Assembly (NCBI GenBank): GCA_012522855.1 | Contig: JAAYJQ010000031.1 | Span: 1 to 64,000 of the forward strand | DNA length: 64,000 nucleotides | Origin: Bacteroidales bacterium | GTDB taxonomy: Bacteria > Bacteroidota > Bacteroidia > Bacteroidales > UBA932 | Reading direction: 5' to 3' | Shown: one piece after another, positions 32,773 through 42,673 of the stretch | Numbering within the stretch: position 1 is the stretch's first letter | How the letters are laid out: the number at the start of each line of letters is the position of its first letter | Notes under the pieces: generated by a model | What the model saw: the letters and a program-made list of their open reading frames with translations, nothing else | What the model was told of the DNA's origin: nothing | Database searches by the model: none | Translations under genes and position numbers: made by a program

Positions 32773-34076
32773 ATACGAAACGATGCATCCTCCTCTTCCT
32801 GTTTCTGCCGGCCGTTTGGTTCGCGGTCGCGCAGCCGTCGCTGGACGAATGCAGGGAATTGGCACGGAACAATTACCCGGCCATCCGGCGATATGCCTTG
32901 ATCGAACAGACCCGATCCTACAGTCTTGCCAACGCAGCCCTTGCCTGGGTTCCGCAGATCGCCCTGCAAGGCCAGGCGACTTGGCAGAACAAGGTGCCGT
33001 CTTTTCCGGAACAGATGACGGCGATGCTCGCGACGGCCGGCACCGAAATGCCCGGTATGGAGAAAAATCAGTACCGTGTTGCGGTGGATATCAGCCAGAC
33101 TCTATGGGACGGGGGCCAGTCTCATGCGGAACGCGCCGTAGCGAAAGCCGAAGCGGAAGAACAGTTGCGTTCATTGGATGTCGAACTGTATGAAGTGGAA
33201 AGCCGGGTGGATGAATTGTATTTCGGGATTCTGTTATTGGACAATCGGATCGACCTGACGAAAGAGATGATCGGCCTGCTGGACAGCAACCTCGAAAAAG
33301 TTCGCTCCTTCGTCCGGAACGGGGTGGCGATGGCCTCGGATGCCGACATGCTGGAAGCGGAAAAACTGTCTGCGGGTCAATCCCTCGCACAGCTTCAGGC
33401 TTCACGTGATAGTTATCGAATCATGCTCGGTCATTTCATCGGGCAAGAAATCGAACCGGACCTCCGACTGCAGCGGCCTCCGTCGGAAGAACCGCCGCTT
33501 CTCACCGTCAAAAGGCCGGAACTGGACTGGATCGATGCCCAGATCGACCTGCTGGACGCGCGATCGAAATGGGTCAATACGTCGGTTCTGCCCCGCTTCA
33601 GTCTCTTCGGACAGGGATTCTACGGCTACCCCGGACTCGACTATTTCGCCTCGATGCAGAACCACGACTGGTCCTGGAACGCGCTGGTCGGGGTTCGGAT
33701 GGTATGGAACGTCAGTTCCTTGTACACCCTGCGGAACAACCGGCAGAAAATCCGCGCGGCACAGGACATCGCGCGGGTGCAGAAGGATGTGTTTCTGTTC
33801 AATAACAGCCTGCTCACCGACCGGCAGGGCGGGGAGATCGTGCGGCTGCGCAAAGCGCTCGCGGACGACAACCGGATTGTAGAACTCCGGACAGCCGTCC
33901 GCCAGGCCGCGGAGTCCCGGTTCCACAACGGAGTGATGGACACCTACGAGCTGCTGCAGAAAATTACCGATGAAAATGCCGCCCTGCTTTCCCGCAGCAC
34001 CCATGAAACCGAGCTCCTCAAAGCCTTGTACGAGCTCAATCACACTGTCAATTCAAAATATACAAACGAACCATGA
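32769..34076 (+). CDS. TolC-family outer membrane efflux protein
   Basis: Trimeric outer-membrane channel of a tripartite exporter. The 435 residues start with a signal peptide (MNTKRCILLFLFLPAVWFA, cleavage near AQP), then the OEP repeats with long helices: SLDECRELARNNYPAIR (about 25) and, in the second half, ARSKWVNTSVLPRFSLFGQG (about 260-279). It is coupled to the HlyD gene by a four-base overlap. Confidence 0.9.
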   Translation: MNTKRCILLFLFLPAVWFAVAQPSLDECRELARNNYPAIRRYALIEQTRSYSLANAALAWVPQIALQGQATWQNKVPSFPEQMTAMLATAGTEMPGMEKNQYRVAVDISQTLWDGGQSHAERAVAKAEAEEQLRSLDVELYEVESRVDELYFGILLLDNRIDLTKEMIGLLDSNLEKVRSFVRNGVAMASDADMLEAEKLSAGQSLAQLQASRDSYRIMLGHFIGQEIEPDLRLQRPPSEEPPLLTVKRPELDWIDAQIDLLDARSKWVNTSVLPRFSLFGQGFYGYPGLDYFASMQNHDWSWNALVGVRMVWNVSSLYTLRNNRQKIRAAQDIARVQKDVFLFNNSLLTDRQGGEIVRLRKALADDNRIVELRTAVRQAAESRFHNGVMDTYELLQKITDENAALLSRSTHETELLKALYELNHTVNSKYTNEP

Positions 34077-34960
34077 AAACATTCATCAGACCCATTGCGG
34101 CCCTCCTCTTGCTGACCGGTTGCGCCGATACACAGGAATATGCTGCCAGCGGCACCTTCGAGGCCACGGAGGTGACGGTTTCCGCTGAAGCAACCGGCAG
34201 GATTCTGGACCTCCGGTTCGAGGAAGGGGACAGCCTGCGGGCGGGGGAACAGGTCGGAAGCATCGATTCCGTCCAGCTCTATCTTCAGCGTCTCATGCTC
34301 ATGCGTCAACGTTCTTCTGTCGAGAGTAACCGTCCGGACGTTGACAGTCAGGTCGCCGCGCTCCGCGCGCAGATCGACAAAGCGCAGCAGGAGCGGAACC
34401 GGGTGGAGCGTCTCCTTGAGGATGGCGCGGCGACGACCAAGCAACTGGACGACATCGTCTCGCAGATCAATGTGCTGAACAGCCAGTTGGACGCGAGCCT
34501 GTCCACCCTTAACAACAGCGTGACTTCCATTGATGAGAATGCATCAGCGATTGACCTGCAGATCGCGCAGGTCGAAGATCAGTTGACGAAATGTCGGATC
34601 TCTTCTCCGATCGACGGCTTGGTGCTCGCGAAGTACGTGGAAGCCGGCGAGCTGGCGTCGCCCGGCCGACCGATCATGAAGGTCGCGGACATGGAGCGGC
34701 TCTATCTGCGATCCTACTTCACATCGGATCAGCTTGCCGGTCTCCAACTTGGGCAGGAGGTAACCGTGGTTGCCGACTTCGGGGCGGATCAGCAGTTCGA
34801 ATATCCCGGAAAAGTAACGTGGATTTCGTCGGAAAGCGAGTTTACCCCGAAATCGATCCAGACCCGGAATTCACGGGCGAATCTGGTGTATGCCGTGAAG
34901 ATCGCCGTCCAAAACGATGGACGCTTGAAGATTGGACTGTCAGGAACCGTGGTCCTATGA
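34073..34960 (+). CDS. HlyD-type periplasmic adaptor lipoprotein
   Basis: Membrane fusion protein linking the ABC pump to the TolC channel. The 295 residues have a lipoprotein signal (LLLLTGC, Cys about 20). The biotinyl-lipoyl half-motifs are SGTFEATEVTVSAEATGRI (about 26) and ISSPIDGLVLAKYVEAGEL (about 181), around a long coiled coil (about 75-170, AQQERNRVERLLEDG and later). The beta-barrel part comes last (about 205-290). It resembles YhiI/YbhG of the E. coli systems. Confidence 0.9.
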   Translation: MKTFIRPIAALLLLTGCADTQEYAASGTFEATEVTVSAEATGRILDLRFEEGDSLRAGEQVGSIDSVQLYLQRLMLMRQRSSVESNRPDVDSQVAALRAQIDKAQQERNRVERLLEDGAATTKQLDDIVSQINVLNSQLDASLSTLNNSVTSIDENASAIDLQIAQVEDQLTKCRISSPIDGLVLAKYVEAGELASPGRPIMKVADMERLYLRSYFTSDQLAGLQLGQEVTVVADFGADQQFEYPGKVTWISSESEFTPKSIQTRNSRANLVYAVKIAVQNDGRLKIGLSGTVVL

Positions 34961-35886
34961 GTACAACCGACCGTGCCATCGTCGTCCGTGGATTGACCAA
35001 GCGTTACGGCAAGCAGCTTGCCGTAGACCATCTCTCGTTTGAGGTGGAACACGGGGAGATTTTCGGCCTGATCGGGCCGGACGGGGCTGGAAAGACCACC
35101 CTGTTCCATATGCTGACGACCCTGACGACACCCGACGAAGGCACGGCTTCGATTCTTGGAAAAGACATTTTGAAAGATATTCGGGCCATCCGATCCTCGG
35201 TCGGCTACATGCCTGGCCGTTTCTCGCTGTACCAGGATCTGAGCGCGCGGGAAAATCTGCAATTTTTCGCAGCCTTGTTCAGAACGACCGTAGAGGAGAA
35301 TTACGATCTGGTCGCTCCGATCTATTCCCAGATCGAAAAGTTCCAGGACCGGAAGGCCGGCCATCTTTCCGGCGGAATGAAACAGAAACTGGCGCTCAGT
35401 TGCGCCTTGATTCACAGACCCTCGATGCTTTTTCTGGACGAGCCGACCACGGGCGTGGACGCCGTGTCCCGCGGGGAGTTCTGGGAGATGTTGCAGCGGT
35501 TGAAGGAGCAGGGAATTACCATTTTGGTCTCCACTCCCTACATGGACGAGGCGAGCCTCTGCGACAGAATCGCGTTGTACAACAAGGGCAGGATCCTGGG
35601 CATAGACACTCCGGAAGGCTTCCGCAGAGGCTACGACGCCCCGTTGTATGCCGTGTCCGCGGAACGGATGTATGAACTCTTGAACGTGACGCGCGGAATG
35701 CCCGGGGTACGGGAATGCTACACGGCCGGGTCCGTCCATCATCTGGTCGGCACCGCGGATTTCCGGCCGGAGGAATATTCGGAAGCCCTGGCGGCCCGGG
35801 GCTTTTCCGATCTTGTCATCCGGCCCATCGAGGCCGATGTGGAAGACGTATTCATCAAACTGATGCACAATGACCCACTGCAATGA
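34957..35886 (+). CDS. ABC exporter ATPase, first subunit
   Basis: Cytosolic ATPase of an ABC-2 type exporter. The ATG at 34957 overlaps the HlyD stop (ATGA). In 309 residues Walker A is GPDGAGKTT (about 42; Asp in place of the usual Asn), the signature is LSGGMKQKLALS (about 138), Walker B is MLFLDEPTTGVD (about 156) and the switch His is replaced in STPYMDEA. A C-terminal extension (about 225-309) is typical of the DrrA/YbhF type. It overlaps the second ATPase gene by 17 bases. Confidence 0.93.
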   Translation: MSTTDRAIVVRGLTKRYGKQLAVDHLSFEVEHGEIFGLIGPDGAGKTTLFHMLTTLTTPDEGTASILGKDILKDIRAIRSSVGYMPGRFSLYQDLSARENLQFFAALFRTTVEENYDLVAPIYSQIEKFQDRKAGHLSGGMKQKLALSCALIHRPSMLFLDEPTTGVDAVSRGEFWEMLQRLKEQGITILVSTPYMDEASLCDRIALYNKGRILGIDTPEGFRRGYDAPLYAVSAERMYELLNVTRGMPGVRECYTAGSVHHLVGTADFRPEEYSEALAARGFSDLVIRPIEADVEDVFIKLMHNDPLQ

Positions 35887-36619
35887 CTGTCTCATTTCGG
35901 TACGGGATCTGACGAAGAAATTCGGAGACTTCACCGCCGTGGACCACATCAGTTTCGATGTCGGTCCCGGAGAGATTTTCGGCTTTCTGGGAGCGAACGG
36001 GGCGGGGAAGACGACCGCCATGCGCATGCTCTGTGGACTGAGTTATCCGACTTCCGGCACCGGTCAGGTCGCCGGCTACGACATCAACCGACAGGGGGAG
36101 CGGATCAAGGCGCACATCGGGTACATGAGCCAGAAGTTCTCGCTGTATGAGGATCTGACGGTTTTCGAAAATATGAGACTGTACGGCGGAATTTACGGTT
36201 TGCGCCGGAAAGAGGTGGAAGAGCGCGCCGATGCTATTCTGCGGCGGTTGGATTTTCTGGAGGAGCGGAACACCCTGGTCGGCTCCCTTCCCCTCGGCTG
36301 GAAGCAGAAGCTGGCCTTCAGTGTCGCCACCTTGCATCGTCCGAAGATCATCTTTCTGGACGAGCCCACCGGGGGTGTCGATCCCATCACGCGAAGGCAG
36401 TTTTGGGAAATGATCGGCGGTGCGGCGGCCGGGGGAACGACTCTGTTCGTGACGACGCATTACATGGACGAGGCCGAATACTGCGGTCGTGTGTCCGTGA
36501 TGGTGGATGGCAGGATTATGGCGCTGGATTCTCCGGCGCGGTTGAAGAAGATGTACGGGGCAGCATCGATGGACGAGGTGTTCCGACTGCTGGCCCGGGG
36601 GGCGGAAAGGGGAGGATGA
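35870..36619 (+). CDS. ABC exporter ATPase, second subunit
   Basis: Partner ATPase, 249 residues. Walker A is GANGAGKTT (about 43) and Walker B IIFLDEPTGGVD (about 158), with switch His in THYMDEAEY (about 196). The ABC signature is altered to LPLGWKQKLAFS (about 138) instead of LSGGxxQ, so the dimer with the first ATPase would have one normal and one changed site. In E. coli YbhF the two halves are fused in one chain; here they are separate overlapping genes. Confidence 0.93.
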   Translation: MTHCNDCLISVRDLTKKFGDFTAVDHISFDVGPGEIFGFLGANGAGKTTAMRMLCGLSYPTSGTGQVAGYDINRQGERIKAHIGYMSQKFSLYEDLTVFENMRLYGGIYGLRRKEVEERADAILRRLDFLEERNTLVGSLPLGWKQKLAFSVATLHRPKIIFLDEPTGGVDPITRRQFWEMIGGAAAGGTTLFVTTHYMDEAEYCGRVSVMVDGRIMALDSPARLKKMYGAASMDEVFRLLARGAERGG

Positions 36620-36623
36620 ACGC

Positions 36624-37721
36624 ATGAAACGGAAGAGAGGCATATTCATCGCTTTTGTCAAGAAGGAATTTTGGCATTTGCTGCGGGACAGCCGGACGCT
36701 GCTGGTCGCCCTGCTCATCCCCGTCGTGCTGATGATCCTTTTCGGATTCACGATCAATACGGAGCTCAACAATGTCCGGGTGGGATTCGTGATTCCACAT
36801 CCTTCGGAGTCTATCCGCCGGATGACCGAGAAATTCTCCGGGAATCCGTACTTCACTTCCGTGGGTCAGATCCCTCCGACCCGGATTGATGAAATCCTGC
36901 GTCGGGGAGTCGCGGATGCCGTCATTGTGTTCCCCGAGGACTTCGACCGCCGTCTTTCCGCCGCCCGACAAGGGTTGCCTGCGGAACCGCTGGCGCAGCT
37001 GGTGATGGACGCTTCCAATCCGAATACTGCTATTCAAGGGGCAGCGTACCTCCAGGGCGTGATTTTGGGAGACGTCGCGGTGTCTCCGGAAGTCCGGCTG
37101 CTGTTCAACCCGCAGATGAAAAGTGCCTTCTACTTCGTGCCCGGCATCATGGGCATGCTGTTTCTGATCATCTGCGCCATGCTGACGTCCGTCGCGATTG
37201 TTCGGGAGAAGGAACGGGGATCGATGGAGGTGCTGTTGGTCTCCCCGGTCAGACCGCTCGTGATCATCTTCGCGAAGATGATCCCCTATTTTTTTCTTTC
37301 CTGCGTCAATCTGGCCACGATCCTGCTGCTTTCCAGGTATGTGCTGAAGGTCCCTTTGACCGCGGGAATCGTGAGCATCTTGGGCGTCTCGCTGCTGTAC
37401 ATCGCGCTCTCTCTGGCGGTCGGTCTTTTCATCTCCACGGTCACCCACAGACAGGTGACCGCGCTCACGATCTCCGCAATGGGCTTGATCATGCCTTCCG
37501 TCATGCTGTCCGGGATGCTTTTCCCGATCGAGAATTTGCCCCGTATTCTGCAGTACCTGTCCTGCGTGATCCCGGCCCGTTGGTTCATCGATGCCATGCG
37601 CAAACTGATGATCGAGGGACTGCGCTTTACGCTGATCCTGGACGACTTCCTCATTCTGCTCGGCATGACCGTCGCGCTCATCGCCCTGGCGCTGTTGAGA
37701 TTCAATGACAAAATCGACTGA
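36624..37721 (+). CDS. ABC-2 type exporter permease, first subunit
   Basis: Membrane subunit of the exporter, 365 residues, of the ABC2_membrane_3 type. One N-terminal span (about 23-43) is followed by a large periplasmic domain (about 45-170). A group of five spans follows from FYFVPGIMGMLFLIICAMLT (about 170) onward, with the cytoplasmic coupling segment VREKERGSMEVLLVSPV (about 193). It overlaps the second permease gene by 17 bases. Most like YbhS/YhhJ. Confidence 0.92.
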   Translation: MKRKRGIFIAFVKKEFWHLLRDSRTLLVALLIPVVLMILFGFTINTELNNVRVGFVIPHPSESIRRMTEKFSGNPYFTSVGQIPPTRIDEILRRGVADAVIVFPEDFDRRLSAARQGLPAEPLAQLVMDASNPNTAIQGAAYLQGVILGDVAVSPEVRLLFNPQMKSAFYFVPGIMGMLFLIICAMLTSVAIVREKERGSMEVLLVSPVRPLVIIFAKMIPYFFLSCVNLATILLLSRYVLKVPLTAGIVSILGVSLLYIALSLAVGLFISTVTHRQVTALTISAMGLIMPSVMLSGMLFPIENLPRILQYLSCVIPARWFIDAMRKLMIEGLRFTLILDDFLILLGMTVALIALALLRFNDKID

Positions 37722-38832
37722 TGCCATGCGAACACTCGGTGTACTATTGGAAAAAGAATTCCTGCAACTCTTCCGCGACCCGTTCATGCCCAAGATGATC
37801 GTGTTTTTCCCGATACTGGTCATGTTGATTTTCCCGTGGGTTGCCACCTTGGAAGTCAAGGACGTGCGAGTTACCGTGGTCGACCAGGACAACAGTTCGC
37901 TGTCACGCCTCATCTCCAACGAGATCGAACATTCCGCCTACTTCGAATTCCAGGAGGTCGCCAAGGACTATGACCGGGCGCTTCTGCGTCTGGAAGAAGA
38001 CCGTACCGATGCCATCGTGTCGATCCCCGCCGGCTTCGAAGAATCGCTTCTGAAAGGATCTCCCAAAAAGATCAGCATCTCTGCGAATGCGGTGAATGCC
38101 GTCAAGGGAAGCGTCGGCTCGCAGTACCTGACGCAGATCACCGGATCGGCGCAACAGGAATTCCTGCAGGAAAAGGGGATACAGGGATTGTCGGTTCCGG
38201 AGGTCACCGTCACGAACCGGTACAACGAAACCCTGGTGTACCGGAACTACATGATTCCGGCTCTGATGATCATGCTGCTGATTCTGGTCTGCGGATTTCT
38301 GCCTGCCTTGAACATCGTGAACGAAAAGGAAAGGGGAACGATCGAGCAGATCAATGTGACCCCCGTGAAGCAGTCCGTGTTCATGCTGGCCAAATTGATT
38401 CCTTTCTGGGTGATCGGCTTGGTGGTCGTAGCGATTTCCATCTTCACCAGCTTCATCCTGTACGGCTTGGTCCCTTCCGGTTCCTGGCTGGAGGTCTTCC
38501 TGGCCTGTATGATCTTCATCATCCTGATGTCCGCCTTGGGTGTGGTCGTCGCCAACTACTCTTCGACGATGATCGAAGCCATCTTCCTGATGTTCTTCGT
38601 TATTATGATCTTCGTGCTGATGGGCGGCTTGTTGACCCCGATCGAGTCCATGCCGGAATGGGCGCAGTATTTCACGTTCATCCTGCCGTCCCGCTACTTC
38701 AACACCATCATGCGCGCCACCTATCTGAAAGGAGCTTCGATCCTTGACCTGCGCCTGGAATATGCGGCTTTGGCCGCGTTCGGACTGATCTTCGGTCTTC
38801 TCGCGGCCATTACCTATCGCAAACGTTCTTAG
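37705..38832 (+). CDS. ABC-2 type exporter permease, second subunit
   Basis: Second membrane subunit, 375 residues with the same plan: one N-terminal span (about 33-52), a periplasmic domain (about 53-180) and five C-terminal spans. The matching coupling segment is NEKERGTIEQINVTPV (about 207). An alternative ATG at 37726 (MRTLGVLLEKEF) would avoid most of the overlap. It is the last gene of the operon and ends eight bases from the convergent M16 gene. Confidence 0.92.
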   Translation: MTKSTDAMRTLGVLLEKEFLQLFRDPFMPKMIVFFPILVMLIFPWVATLEVKDVRVTVVDQDNSSLSRLISNEIEHSAYFEFQEVAKDYDRALLRLEEDRTDAIVSIPAGFEESLLKGSPKKISISANAVNAVKGSVGSQYLTQITGSAQQEFLQEKGIQGLSVPEVTVTNRYNETLVYRNYMIPALMIMLLILVCGFLPALNIVNEKERGTIEQINVTPVKQSVFMLAKLIPFWVIGLVVVAISIFTSFILYGLVPSGSWLEVFLACMIFIILMSALGVVVANYSSTMIEAIFLMFFVIMIFVLMGGLLTPIESMPEWAQYFTFILPSRYFNTIMRATYLKGASILDLRLEYAALAAFGLIFGLLAAITYRKRS

Positions 38833-38839
38833 CGAACGC

Positions 38840-41677
38840 TTATTCCTTTTCAGCGGTCTGCCCCGGAAGCATCACCACTTCGATGAAGTTTCCGGAATAG
38901 ATGAGCAGCTGCGCCGCTTTTTGGATGTTATCCTTTGTCAACTGGCCGATCGCGGCTTCGTATTCCTGGTCGTAGTCAACCCCGTAGCGGCTGAAGTACT
39001 GCAAGTTGCTCAGCCAGTAGTTGTTCGTGATCCGCTTCTCGGGCAGGTTCTTCTTGAAGTTCTCGATGGTGCGGGTCATCTGGACATCGGTCGGACCTTC
39101 GTCGGCGAGTTTCGCAAGGTTGTCCACCGCGATCTGCCGCAGCTTCATCGACAGGGCCGGCTTGCACTGGAAGACGACCTGCAGGAGGTAGAAAGGAGTC
39201 GGCTCAATGGATGCGTCGCCGGACGTGCTGGCACCGTAGGTGCCGCCTTCCTCCTCCCGGAGGGTTTCGGTGTAGATCTGGTCCATGATGTAACTGACGG
39301 CATCCAGCATGACCGCATCCTGGATGGAGTACGGACGGAAACTGTTGTACACGTTGACAACCGTCGTGAGGGGCGTTTCCATCTTCTGACGGAACAGATC
39401 CGAGACCGTTCCACGTCGGGGAATGTCGTTGCGGTCAATCCAGTTGGACGGAGTCTCGCCGCCCGGGATCGATCCGATGTATTTCTCGACAAGCGGTTTC
39501 AGGGTTTCCAGATCGAGATCGCCCGCGACAGTCATGACAGCGCCGCCGGCATTGGCGAACATTTGGCGGTAGTACTTTTCGTAGGTGGCCAGGTTCGCGT
39601 TTTCGATCTTCTCCATCGAGATGAGCGAGTTCCGTTCTTGGTTTTCGTAGATATCCTTGTAGAGATTCTTCTGGAGGATGAAGTTCGGCTGATTTTCCAG
39701 GTTCGGCAGCACGGCCTTGAGCTGGTTGATGCCGTTTTCATATTCCTCCGGGTCGAAGCGCGGGTCCGTGTAGTAGAGGTACACGAGTTGCAGCGCGGTT
39801 TCAAGATCCTTGACGGACGCGTTCCCGCTCACGCCGTGACGCAGGGACGACAGGAAAGGATTTACGCTCAAGTTCTTGCCCGTGAGCATCTTGCTGACCT
39901 GCGTACCCTTGAACTTGGAGATACCGGACATCTGGTTGAATACGGACAGGATGTTGCTGTCGAACGAGTCGAAGTCCGCGTCCGGAACCAGGCTGAGCCC
40001 GCCTTTCTCCTCGATGTTGAAGAGGATCTGGTCCTTCTTGTAGTCCGTGGGAAGCACGATGACCTTGATGCCGTTCCGGAGCGTCCATTCGGTAGAGCCG
40101 TAGAGGCCTTTTTCCGTCTTCACGACCGGGGCGCCCGTCAAAGCGTCCGCATCGAGGAACGGTTCGTTGACCACTTCCTCCTCGGGCGCCTCGATCTCGA
40201 CCTCCTTCACTTCCTCGGCTACGGCGAGCAGCTGCTCCCGGGTGGGGGTGGCGATGTCCGGTTTCTCGGGTCCCTCGTAAACAATGACGAAGTTCTCGTC
40301 GGTCAAGCCCTGCTGGATGACCTGGTTGACGACGGTCGAATTGATCTGGCTGAAAATCGTCTTGACCATTTCGTATGCAACCTCGGGTTCCATGTAGGGC
40401 TTGTTGTCGAAGAAGTTGTTGATGAGCGCGTTCACAAATTCCGGATTTTTCCGGCTTTCAGCCTCCTTGGCGGCCTTTTCATAGCGGGAAAGAATATTCT
40501 CCTTGGCTCGGTCAACCTCCGCCTCGGTAAAGCCGTAGCGTTTCATTTTCTCGATCTGGATCATGAAGTCCTTGAATCCTCCGAGGATGTTGTCTTCTTT
40601 GAGGGCGACCATGCCGGCTGCGGCCTGGGTGGCCTCGCTCAGTTCCGTGATGCCGAAGCTCCCGTCAAGGTAGGTCACGTCCGGCCGGGATATGATGTCG
40701 TAGAACCGTTCGGACATGACGTTTCCCAGGATTCCTTCCAGCAGATCCGTCATGAGACCGATGGGGGTGCTGTTGTATGCTTCCGGGGTCGCTTCACTCT
40801 GCCAGAGAACTGTTATGTTCGGAGCGGAGGCCTCAGGATCCGTGATCACGCCGACACGCGGCTCGTCGAAGGGCATGAAGGGGTATGTCTCCCTCGGCGT
40901 GGGATTTTCCACTTTGGGAATGTCGCTGAAGATGCGCTTGATCTTGGCCTCTACCTCGTCGACATCGATGTCACCGACCACGATCAGGGCTTGGTTGTCG
41001 GGAATATACCAGGTCTCGTAGAAGTTGACCAAGCTCTCGCGCTTGAAGCTCTCGAGCTGCTCCTGGGTGCCGATCAGGTCGGTCAGAGCCGTGGCATATT
41101 TGGATCCGTCCGCGAAGTAGATGGGGAAGGATTTTTCCATCATTCTCCAGGAAGCGTTTCTGCGGGAGCGGCGCTCTTCGATGATGACGCCGCGTTCCGC
41201 GTCGATCTCTTCCGGCTCGTTAAGCACGAAGTGTGAATAGTCATGCATGATGAGCAGGCAGGTGTCCACGACGGTGGGGCGGACTAGCGGAATATTGTTG
41301 AGCATGTACTGGGTCTCTTCGATGCCGGTCGAGGCGTTCACATTGCCGCCGAAGGAGGCGCCGATGCCCTGCAACCAGTCCAGGATGCCCTTGCCGGGGA
41401 AATTTTTCGTCCCGTTGAAGCACATATGTTCGAGAAAATGGGCGAGGCCCTGCTGATCGGGTGTCTGGTGAATGGCGCCGACATTGGTGGCCAGATAGAA
41501 TTCCGCCCGCTTTTCAGGTTTGTCATTGTGGCGGATGTAGTAAGTCATCCCGTTCTCCAGCTGTCCTTTCCGGACAGCGGGATCATTGGGTAAGTTTTGC
41601 ATCTGGGGTCCCTGTGCGAACAACGCGCCCGCAAAAAGAGCCCACGCGGAAAAAATAAGGATAAATCGATTTTTCAT
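38840..41677 (-). CDS. M16-family zinc metalloprotease (PqqL-like), exported
   Basis: Large exported peptidase of 945 residues made of two M16 halves. A signal peptide is seen (FILIFSAWALFAGALFAQ). The inverted zinc motif HxxEH is HFLEHMCFNGT (about 80-90), with the downstream Glu region about 150-165 (EEIDAERGVIIEE). The second half (about 540-945) lacks the zinc motif, as usual. Genes of this type in Bacteroidetes are periplasmic or outer-membrane-linked proteases. It is monocistronic with a -7 box 19 bases upstream. Confidence 0.93.
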   Translation of the reverse strand: MKNRFILIFSAWALFAGALFAQGPQMQNLPNDPAVRKGQLENGMTYYIRHNDKPEKRAEFYLATNVGAIHQTPDQQGLAHFLEHMCFNGTKNFPGKGILDWLQGIGASFGGNVNASTGIEETQYMLNNIPLVRPTVVDTCLLIMHDYSHFVLNEPEEIDAERGVIIEERRSRRNASWRMMEKSFPIYFADGSKYATALTDLIGTQEQLESFKRESLVNFYETWYIPDNQALIVVGDIDVDEVEAKIKRIFSDIPKVENPTPRETYPFMPFDEPRVGVITDPEASAPNITVLWQSEATPEAYNSTPIGLMTDLLEGILGNVMSERFYDIISRPDVTYLDGSFGITELSEATQAAAGMVALKEDNILGGFKDFMIQIEKMKRYGFTEAEVDRAKENILSRYEKAAKEAESRKNPEFVNALINNFFDNKPYMEPEVAYEMVKTIFSQINSTVVNQVIQQGLTDENFVIVYEGPEKPDIATPTREQLLAVAEEVKEVEIEAPEEEVVNEPFLDADALTGAPVVKTEKGLYGSTEWTLRNGIKVIVLPTDYKKDQILFNIEEKGGLSLVPDADFDSFDSNILSVFNQMSGISKFKGTQVSKMLTGKNLSVNPFLSSLRHGVSGNASVKDLETALQLVYLYYTDPRFDPEEYENGINQLKAVLPNLENQPNFILQKNLYKDIYENQERNSLISMEKIENANLATYEKYYRQMFANAGGAVMTVAGDLDLETLKPLVEKYIGSIPGGETPSNWIDRNDIPRRGTVSDLFRQKMETPLTTVVNVYNSFRPYSIQDAVMLDAVSYIMDQIYTETLREEEGGTYGASTSGDASIEPTPFYLLQVVFQCKPALSMKLRQIAVDNLAKLADEGPTDVQMTRTIENFKKNLPEKRITNNYWLSNLQYFSRYGVDYDQEYEAAIGQLTKDNIQKAAQLLIYSGNFIEVVMLPGQTAEKE

Positions 41678-41696
41678 ATTACAGGAATATATGTTA

Positions 41697-41704
41697 CAAA
41701 GTTA
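41697..41704 (-). promoter_or_regulatory. -7 box for the M16 protease gene
   Basis: On the complement strand TAACTTTG matches TAnnTTTG and lies 19 bases before the ATG. The -33 position is AT-rich without a clear TTTG. Confidence 0.5.
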
Positions 41705-41771
41705 AAGAATATATTGTAAAATTCCTTATTTATTTCTCGATTTCTGTGTGGAATAGTTCTAAAATTAATAG

Positions 41772-41779
41772 TATCTTTG
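41772..41779 (+). promoter_or_regulatory. -7 box for the LysR-type regulator gene
   Basis: TATCTTTG is a consensus -7 box 18 bases before the ATG at 41798. The -33 candidate is TGTG (41747-41750, 21-base spacer). It diverges from the M16 promoter about 70 bases away. Confidence 0.55.
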
Positions 41780-41797
41780 CTTCTATAAGGATTGCTT

Positions 41798-42640
41798 ATG
41801 CTCGAAGATTTCAGACTCAAAGTTTTTATGGCCGTGGCGGAGGAGGGAAGCTTCACCCGGGCAGCCAAGTCGCTTGGGGTTACCCAGCCTGCCGTCAGCC
41901 AGAACATCGCGGAACTGGAAAAGCAGACCGGAGCGGAATTGTTTTCCCGTTCTCCCGGTGCCGTAACCCTTACGGCGGCCGGTGTCGCTTTCCGGGAATA
42001 TGCCTCTAGAATCCTGTATTGGTACGCGGCTGCTTCGGCCATGTTCGGATCAGAGGGACGCTGGTCTGGAAACCGTCCCGTCCGGATTCTGGCCGATGCC
42101 TGCGTGACTCGTTGCGTGCTGCCGCGAACGCTCGCCGGCCTGCTCGGCGTGAATCCTGCTACCCGCTTCCTCGTCGAGACGGACACCGGGGAAACGGTTC
42201 CGGATCTAAGACTCTGGTCCTGCCCGAGCGAAGCGCGCATGTCCCTGGCGGAAGCCTCTACCTTCCTCGGCATCCTTCCGGCCGCGGCCATCGCGCCGAA
42301 GGAGTCCGGATCGGAAACGGTGTCCGATCTGCAGGAACTTCGACCGGCAATCCGGCTTGCCGTCTGGACTCCTTTCGTCCCGTTGCTGCCTGCTGATCTT
42401 TCAGCCCGGATCGCCTTTGAAACTTCCAGCATCGATGCCATCCCCGAAATGGTGGGCTCCGCCTCCGATCTCGTAGGAGTGCTTCCCGCTCTTCCGCTTT
42501 TCCCTACCTGTATCAGGCTCCCGGTTTCCCTTCCGGACCTGCGGCGCGACATCCATATCACTCCTTCGGAAGAATTCTCCTGCACCCCTCTCTACCCTCT
42601 GCTCCGGCAGACCCTGAAAGATTCTCTTTCCCGGATCTGA
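41798..42640 (+). CDS. LysR-family transcriptional regulator
   Basis: DNA-binding activator or repressor with a periplasmic-binding-like ligand domain. The ATG at 41798 (MLEDFRLKVFMAV) is preferred to a TTG six bases earlier. Of 280 residues the helix-turn-helix is SFTRAAKSLGVTQPAVSQNI (about 19-38), followed by LEKQTGAELFSR. The ligand domain (about 85-275) is shorter and less conserved than usual. It is divergent from the M16 protease gene, a classic position for LysR control of that neighbour, but the binding site is not identified. Confidence 0.9.
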   Translation: MLEDFRLKVFMAVAEEGSFTRAAKSLGVTQPAVSQNIAELEKQTGAELFSRSPGAVTLTAAGVAFREYASRILYWYAAASAMFGSEGRWSGNRPVRILADACVTRCVLPRTLAGLLGVNPATRFLVETDTGETVPDLRLWSCPSEARMSLAEASTFLGILPAAAIAPKESGSETVSDLQELRPAIRLAVWTPFVPLLPADLSARIAFETSSIDAIPEMVGSASDLVGVLPALPLFPTCIRLPVSLPDLRRDIHITPSEEFSCTPLYPLLRQTLKDSLSRI

Positions 42641-42673
42641 TTCCACAGACCTTCTTGCCTTCCGGCGATACGC

